Positions 60,083-64,000 of a stretch of 64,000 nt of DNA are shown piece by piece. The notes below the pieces were generated by a model. It made no database searches and was not told where the DNA came from. It saw only the letters and a list, made by a program, of their open reading frames with translations. The first letter of the stretch is position 1, and every line of letters begins with the position of its first letter. A program made the position numbers and the translations under genes. Origin of the DNA: Agarophyton chilense (taxonomy: Eukaryota; Rhodophyta; Florideophyceae; Gracilariales; Gracilariaceae); the NCBI GenBank assembly GCA_030374765.1, contig JARGXX010000116.1:248001-312000 (forward strand), read 5' to 3'.

Positions 60083-61270
60083 ATGGATCAGTTGCGGGTC
60101 CGACTGGGGCAGCTCGTTGGCGTAGAGACACATCCCGTGAGAATTATGGAACATAGAACGTTTAACCGCCTGATGTATCGAAACCGTAATCAGCACAGGC
60201 ACGGGTTCTACTTCAGAAAGTTGGAAGAAGTTCGTCGAATTCTCAGAAAGATCCAAGGACATGTGGCGTGGGCTTCAATACGAAACGCTGTTGATTCGAA
60301 GATAACAAAAAAACGAAAGTCTTTGACAGCCATACCCCTGGCTCTCTCAAGCGTTACACATGGGGACCTCATGTCTCTTAAAATTCTTTACAACCATCTA
60401 GTGGGCACAGTAATCCCATCAGCTGCAGAAAAGGTTACTGTTGAGCTCGTGGGTCGTTCCCACTTCTTGCCATTCGCTGTCACAATGCTTTCCATCCTAG
60501 CGCGATTACACGTGCTGGAAAAGAACATATTCAAACAATTGCAAGGAGCGATAGTCGAAGTCGAGCTACTACTGTTTGTTCAAACCTCTTCACCTGAAGA
60601 GCAAAATCTGCCTAATTCAAATTCAGGGGAAGACAGAAACAACGAAGACCTCGGAACAGAAATTGATTCGTCACAAGGAAGTCGTGTTGAACAAAAATCC
60701 TCTGGCGTGTTTGCCATTGAACTCAAGACGATGCCTGTAAACAGCAGTCTACCTAAAAATCTTGACACGACCAAGACCTCATTCGCGCCAGTTCCAAGTA
60801 AAAGAAGAAAGTTGTGCAGTGAAACGGAAAATGTCCAAATCAGTGAAAGCAAATCACTGTACGAGAGAATATCGACGTCGGCTTACGCAATTCCCATGAA
60901 CGTCACTTTCGCCAACAGGGCAGCTGTATCAACACCGCAATTGAGCTCAGTTCAAAGAGATGCCGCGACGAGTAAAGTAACAAACGAAGAGCAAACCCAT
61001 TTCAAACACAATCAAAGTGGTAAGGAAAATGACTTAGTTGCCCACCCGATAAATCGCTGTGTTTCTCTGCAAAGAGAACACCCCGATGCAATTCGTTCTG
61101 AAAGGTTTGATGCGGAGTGCACTATGAGGGGAAATAAAGCCTCAATCACACGTCCCGAGGTGTTGGCAGACGAAAACACAATCCACAAAATACACACCGC
61201 ACCAGTTCCTGAAGTGGACAGCTCAGATTCAGAAGATTTGGATGATATCTTCGGTGTCTTAGAAGACTAG
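60083..61270 (+). CDS. NEPRO-like: NEPRO-like (nucleolus and neural progenitor protein type) protein
   Basis: 395 residues from an ATG. The N-terminal 60 residues carry the best signature: HRTFNRLMYRNRNQHRHGFYF followed by a basic helix (KLEEVRRILRKIQGH), similar to the N-terminal domain of NEPRO proteins (DUF4477). Residues 75-165 are helical and folded-looking (AIPLALSSVTHGDLMSLKIL). The rest is Ser, Glu and Asp-rich with an NLS-like PSKRRK, ending in DSSDSEDLDDIFGVLED. NEPRO proteins are nucleolar and have been linked to RNase MRP (knowledge from memory), which fits the divergent POP5/RPP14 neighbour. Assignment is by motif resemblance only. Confidence 0.6.
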   Translation: MDQLRVRLGQLVGVETHPVRIMEHRTFNRLMYRNRNQHRHGFYFRKLEEVRRILRKIQGHVAWASIRNAVDSKITKKRKSLTAIPLALSSVTHGDLMSLKILYNHLVGTVIPSAAEKVTVELVGRSHFLPFAVTMLSILARLHVLEKNIFKQLQGAIVEVELLLFVQTSSPEEQNLPNSNSGEDRNNEDLGTEIDSSQGSRVEQKSSGVFAIELKTMPVNSSLPKNLDTTKTSFAPVPSKRRKLCSETENVQISESKSLYERISTSAYAIPMNVTFANRAAVSTPQLSSVQRDAATSKVTNEEQTHFKHNQSGKENDLVAHPINRCVSLQREHPDAIRSERFDAECTMRGNKASITRPEVLADENTIHKIHTAPVPEVDSSDSEDLDDIFGVLED

Positions 61271-61283
61271 AATTTCAATAGCT

Positions 61284-62345
61284 TCATCGGGCTTCCTTTC
61301 GTCTCTGCTTTGCTTGAAATTCATGTGTTGAACGATACTTTGGAAGCTCTTCCCTGGGGGTGGGATATGGTTTTGACCAGAACCATTCATGATCCAAAGC
61401 TTCAAGTGCCGATGGCCGTCGCTTGGGATCTAGTTTCAGAAGCCATTCAATGAGATTTAAAGCAGCAGGAGTGAGATGCCTTAGTTTGTGTCGCAGTCGC
61501 GGCGCGTACGCCTCTATTTTGACGGTATGAGCCAGACTGAGTTGCTGCCAACCCGGCCACGTGCTCTCCGTTGGACTGCCAAGCACGCTAAATATTAGTT
61601 CCAGCTGCTCAGGCTCGTCTTTTCCTGGGAACAGAGGCTTTTTTGTCAAAAGCTCTACGATGAGACACCCCACTGACCATATGTCAACTTCCGGGCCGTA
61701 CTCCTCGGCCCCCAATAAGAGCTCGGGGGACCGATACCACAAGGTGATAACGCGATTTGTGTAGCGCTTCAATTGGTCATTAAATGTACGAGCAAGGCCG
61801 AAATCGGCAATTTTGAGGTTCCCTTTGTTATCAATAAGTAAGTTAGAACCTTTGATATCACGATGAAGAACTTCGCGTTCATGACAGTACCACAACCCTG
61901 ACAAGAGCTGTTTAGCATACGTCTTTACCTGCGCCTCAGAGAAATGTATTGTCGGGGTGTCCATCAAGCCTGTAAGGTCGTGGTCTACATACTCAAACAC
62001 CATATAAATCTCATGCTTGTTTCGCTGCACTTTATTACGGTTTTGGTTTTGACCGGTGACAATCTCCTTCAGATTAACGATGTTTTCGTGGCGCAGGGAC
62101 CTCAACATTTTCAACTCTCTGATAGCTGTCACGGGGAAGCCCTCCTTCTCCTGATCCATTCGCACTTTCTTGAGGGCGACGATCTCACCGGATTGTCTAT
62201 CACGCCCCATCCACACCTGACCGTAAGTTCCTTCTCCGATTTGTTCAATTTCCTCAAAGTCGGTGACATCGCGTGACCAACGCCAGCGTTTCCGGGATGG
62301 TGCACGGTTTATGGGCTGGTCCCACCCGTCATCTTCGGCACTCAT
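61284..62345 (-). CDS. CDKC-like: Cyclin-dependent kinase, CDK9/CDK12 (plant CDKC) type
   Basis: 353 residues from an ATG. Kinases of this group bind cyclin T or K and phosphorylate the RNA polymerase II C-terminal domain. Motifs: glycine loop IGEGTYGQV (37-45), Lys59 in VALKKV, the C-helix motif PVTAIRE (71-77, near the PITAIRE of the group), HRDIKGSN, DFGLAR, and the activation segment with RYTNRVITLWYRSPELLLG. DIWSVGC and a long C-lobe follow. The Trp-rich start (KRWRWSRDVTDFEEIEQIG) and the insert QNQNRNKVQRNKHE between strands fit this group. The stop lies only 13 bp from the stop of the convergent NEPRO-like gene. Confidence 0.95.
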   Translation of the reverse strand: MSAEDDGWDQPINRAPSRKRWRWSRDVTDFEEIEQIGEGTYGQVWMGRDRQSGEIVALKKVRMDQEKEGFPVTAIRELKMLRSLRHENIVNLKEIVTGQNQNRNKVQRNKHEIYMVFEYVDHDLTGLMDTPTIHFSEAQVKTYAKQLLSGLWYCHEREVLHRDIKGSNLLIDNKGNLKIADFGLARTFNDQLKRYTNRVITLWYRSPELLLGAEEYGPEVDIWSVGCLIVELLTKKPLFPGKDEPEQLELIFSVLGSPTESTWPGWQQLSLAHTVKIEAYAPRLRHKLRHLTPAALNLIEWLLKLDPKRRPSALEALDHEWFWSKPYPTPREELPKYRSTHEFQAKQRRKEAR

Positions 62346-63036
62346 TCAGACCGATGAGCTGCAAAGCTTGAGGGGTCGCGTCTGATAGCGCGGGCCGCTT
62401 CGGCTTCAAGAGAAATGTTTCTGTTTAATAGTGAGAACTATGTTCAACTCCAACGGCCGCAGAAGGGTTGCTCAAGTAACGTGTGCGGCGGAACCTATTT
62501 TGGGCTGTAAAGCGGTATGTAAGGCATGGTTGCCTTGCTGGCATCCACCACCGGTCGCTGCGCTCTCACCCCCCAGTTGGTAGCGGAGTCGGTCACGTTG
62601 CATCTCTGGTTGGATGAACCAAGTCGCGCATTGAAGCGTACTTTTTGTCAGATTGTGCTGCCCCGTTCAAAACCTTCCCCCGTTAAAACTCGCGATGATC
62701 GCGTGATTCGTGGCGCCACTGTGGTGTTTGCAGCATTTTCTCTCACAAAGTGCTGACGCCTGTGTGAGCAGAACTCTGCGAAAGTCTGAAAAGCTCGGCG
62801 GTCCTTGCCATTCCACCTCGGGCCTGCGTCGAACTGCCTTTGACCATGCACTGAAGCGTTTTCAACCATTTCTATTCTAGCCTTGTACGGAAAGTTTTGT
62901 CCAAATCTGCGCAGGTGACCTTTCAGTTTCTGTTCGTCCCCCTTGACCTTTATGTTTAAGAGCCTGGGGCCGTCTAATCAGTGCCGCCTGTCAACGTCGG
63001 CCAAGCCGTTTCTTCCTGTTATCCTCGGTTCCAAAC
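62346..63036. other. Divergent intergenic region, CDK and E-Syt-like genes
   Basis: About 690 bp with short frames only; expected to contain both promoters. A 76-codon plus-strand frame at 62526-62756 shows no domain. Confidence 0.6.
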
Positions 63037-64000
63037 ATGATATGGCTTATTATTGTGGGAATCGTGATATACATGTCTTATCGCTTTTTGTATCAAGAGC
63101 AACACATGCCGCGTGAAACACAACCACAGAACACAGTCATGCAGAAGGAAGTCCCGCCTATCGAAGTGCCAGCTACTGCGACCTTGTCTCCCAGAGATCA
63201 AATTGCCGGAGTCGTTGAGAGCTTGGATTGGTGTAATGACATCACCAGGATATGTTGGCATCACATCGGAAAGATTGTGGAGGCTCAATTGGAGTGGACG
63301 ATTCAACCTCTCATCAATCTTCACCTCCCAAAGCCGTTTTCAAACTTCCGTTTTGTAAGTGCTGATCTTGGAAAAGATCCTCTTCGAGTTGATAGAGTTA
63401 TTGTTCATCGACGATTCAAAGATTCCATTGCATTGGATCTTGATGTTCACTTTAAAGGAACGCCAAACATAAAGATGAAGTGTGCTCCCCTCTCAGCATC
63501 TTTTGGAATCAAGGAGTTGCGATGGTTTGGTAGGCTTTCTGTTTTCTTGAGCCCTCTCATTAAAACCATTCCGTTAGTAGGTGCTGTCCATGCCGCTATG
63601 ATAGATCATCCAATAATTGAGATGGATTTTACCGGTATTGCCAACATAAGCGAATTTAGTCCGGTGGAAAGGGTTGTCAAAAACGTGTTGAAGAATGTCA
63701 CCGCGTCAATGATAGTACTCCCAAACCGAATCATGTACAAAACGTCAGCTTCTGTGGACTTTTTTGACACATCGACTCCTCCTTTGGGCGTCATGGTTGT
63801 AACCATAAAAGAAGGTCGCGGTTTTGCAACTGTAAAAAAGATGAAACTGGTAAAGTCTATTCCTGATATATTCTGCAGAGCAACTTTTGGACTGGAGGAG
63901 ATGAAGACGGATGTGGTATGGGATAAAATAAACCCCGTGTGGGACACTACCAAAGCGTTCATAATTTCAGCCATGGAACAGCCATTCAAGTTGAAATGTT
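63037..64000 (+). CDS. E-Syt/SYT-like: Extended-synaptotagmin-like protein (SMP and C2), 3' end outside window
   Basis: The frame is open from the ATG at 63037 to the edge, 321 codons with no stop. E-Syts tether the endoplasmic reticulum to the plasma membrane and move lipids. Residues 1-20 form a membrane anchor (MIWLIIVGIVIYMSYRFLY). The SMP lipid-transfer domain spans about 60-250, with LDWCNDITRICWHHIGK, KDPLRVDRVIVH, ALDLDVHFKGTPNIKM and the FIG-like GVMVV start of C2. PPLGVMVVTIKEGRGF to DKINPVWDTT (about 249-305) is the beginning of a C2 domain with the usual NPVW motif. Further C2 domains may follow beyond the window. Confidence 0.9.
   Translation, partial: MIWLIIVGIVIYMSYRFLYQEQHMPRETQPQNTVMQKEVPPIEVPATATLSPRDQIAGVVESLDWCNDITRICWHHIGKIVEAQLEWTIQPLINLHLPKPFSNFRFVSADLGKDPLRVDRVIVHRRFKDSIALDLDVHFKGTPNIKMKCAPLSASFGIKELRWFGRLSVFLSPLIKTIPLVGAVHAAMIDHPIIEMDFTGIANISEFSPVERVVKNVLKNVTASMIVLPNRIMYKTSASVDFFDTSTPPLGVMVVTIKEGRGFATVKKMKLVKSIPDIFCRATFGLEEMKTDVVWDKINPVWDTTKAFIISAMEQPFKLKC

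Noticed and set aside
1-64000. tRNA or rRNA genes
   Set aside because: No stretch with A-box and B-box type motifs at suitable spacing, and no rRNA-like sequence, was noticed by eye. A tRNAscan run would be decisive.

Overview
The window looks like nuclear DNA from a photosynthetic eukaryote with very few introns, most likely a red alga of the florideophyte type (inference). Three things point there. Eighteen of the 19 recognisable cellular genes are single open frames of eukaryotic families: an AP endonuclease, CDC123, COQ10, PRP28, a CDK, an E-Syt and others. Three genes suggest a plastid: ornithine carbamoyltransferase with a transit-like leader, a PAP/fibrillin-type protein and an EGY-type membrane protein. 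Gene islands alternate with transposon-rich DNA. No rRNA, tRNA or CRISPR array was seen.

Positions 1-22700 are mobile-element territory. A decayed Ty3/gypsy relic (about 1-5540) lies next to a piggyBac-like DNA transposon with inverted ends at 6813-6848 and 22654-22693. The piggyBac copy is native-sized (about 2.45 kb) but is split by insertions three levels deep. A solo LTR sits inside the transposase gene (8238-8969 continuing at 21511-21670). A 12.5 kb Ty3/gypsy chromodomain element with two 916 bp LTRs (8970-21510) sits inside that solo LTR. A second solo LTR of the first LTR's family, on the minus strand and with a perfect 5 bp target duplication, sits inside the big element (17776-18569). 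The big element has an intact gag and a possible -1 frameshift signal at the gag stop. Its pol carries one stop codon and one frameshift. Between pol and the 3' LTR there is an antisense frame of about 640 codons with no function I recognise; a decayed counterpart may exist in the older relic. This antisense frame is the best candidate here for something undescribed.

Positions 23135-45018 form a compact gene island: AP endonuclease (-), CDC123 (+), COQ10 (-), ornithine carbamoyltransferase (-), a TPR-RING protein (+), an unknown acidic protein (-), a coiled-coil protein (-), an RWDD1-like protein (-), a PAP/fibrillin-like protein (-), an aldo-keto reductase (-) and a proline-rich protein (+). 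Positions 45019-52117 are about 7 kb with no convincing gene, holding a 37 bp palindrome and a short tandem repeat. A hAT-type MITE follows at 52126-52397.

Positions 52706-64000 are a second gene island: an ABC ATPase with the only clear intron in the window, an EGY-type membrane protein that has lost its HExxH motif, PRP28 helicase, a POP5/RPP14-like protein divergent from a NEPRO-like protein (both plausibly RNase MRP-linked), a CDK9/CDK12-type kinase, and an extended-synaptotagmin-like protein that runs off the right edge. Neighbouring genes mostly serve unrelated housekeeping roles. The clearest functional link is the POP5/NEPRO pair. Several convergent pairs lie extremely close together.
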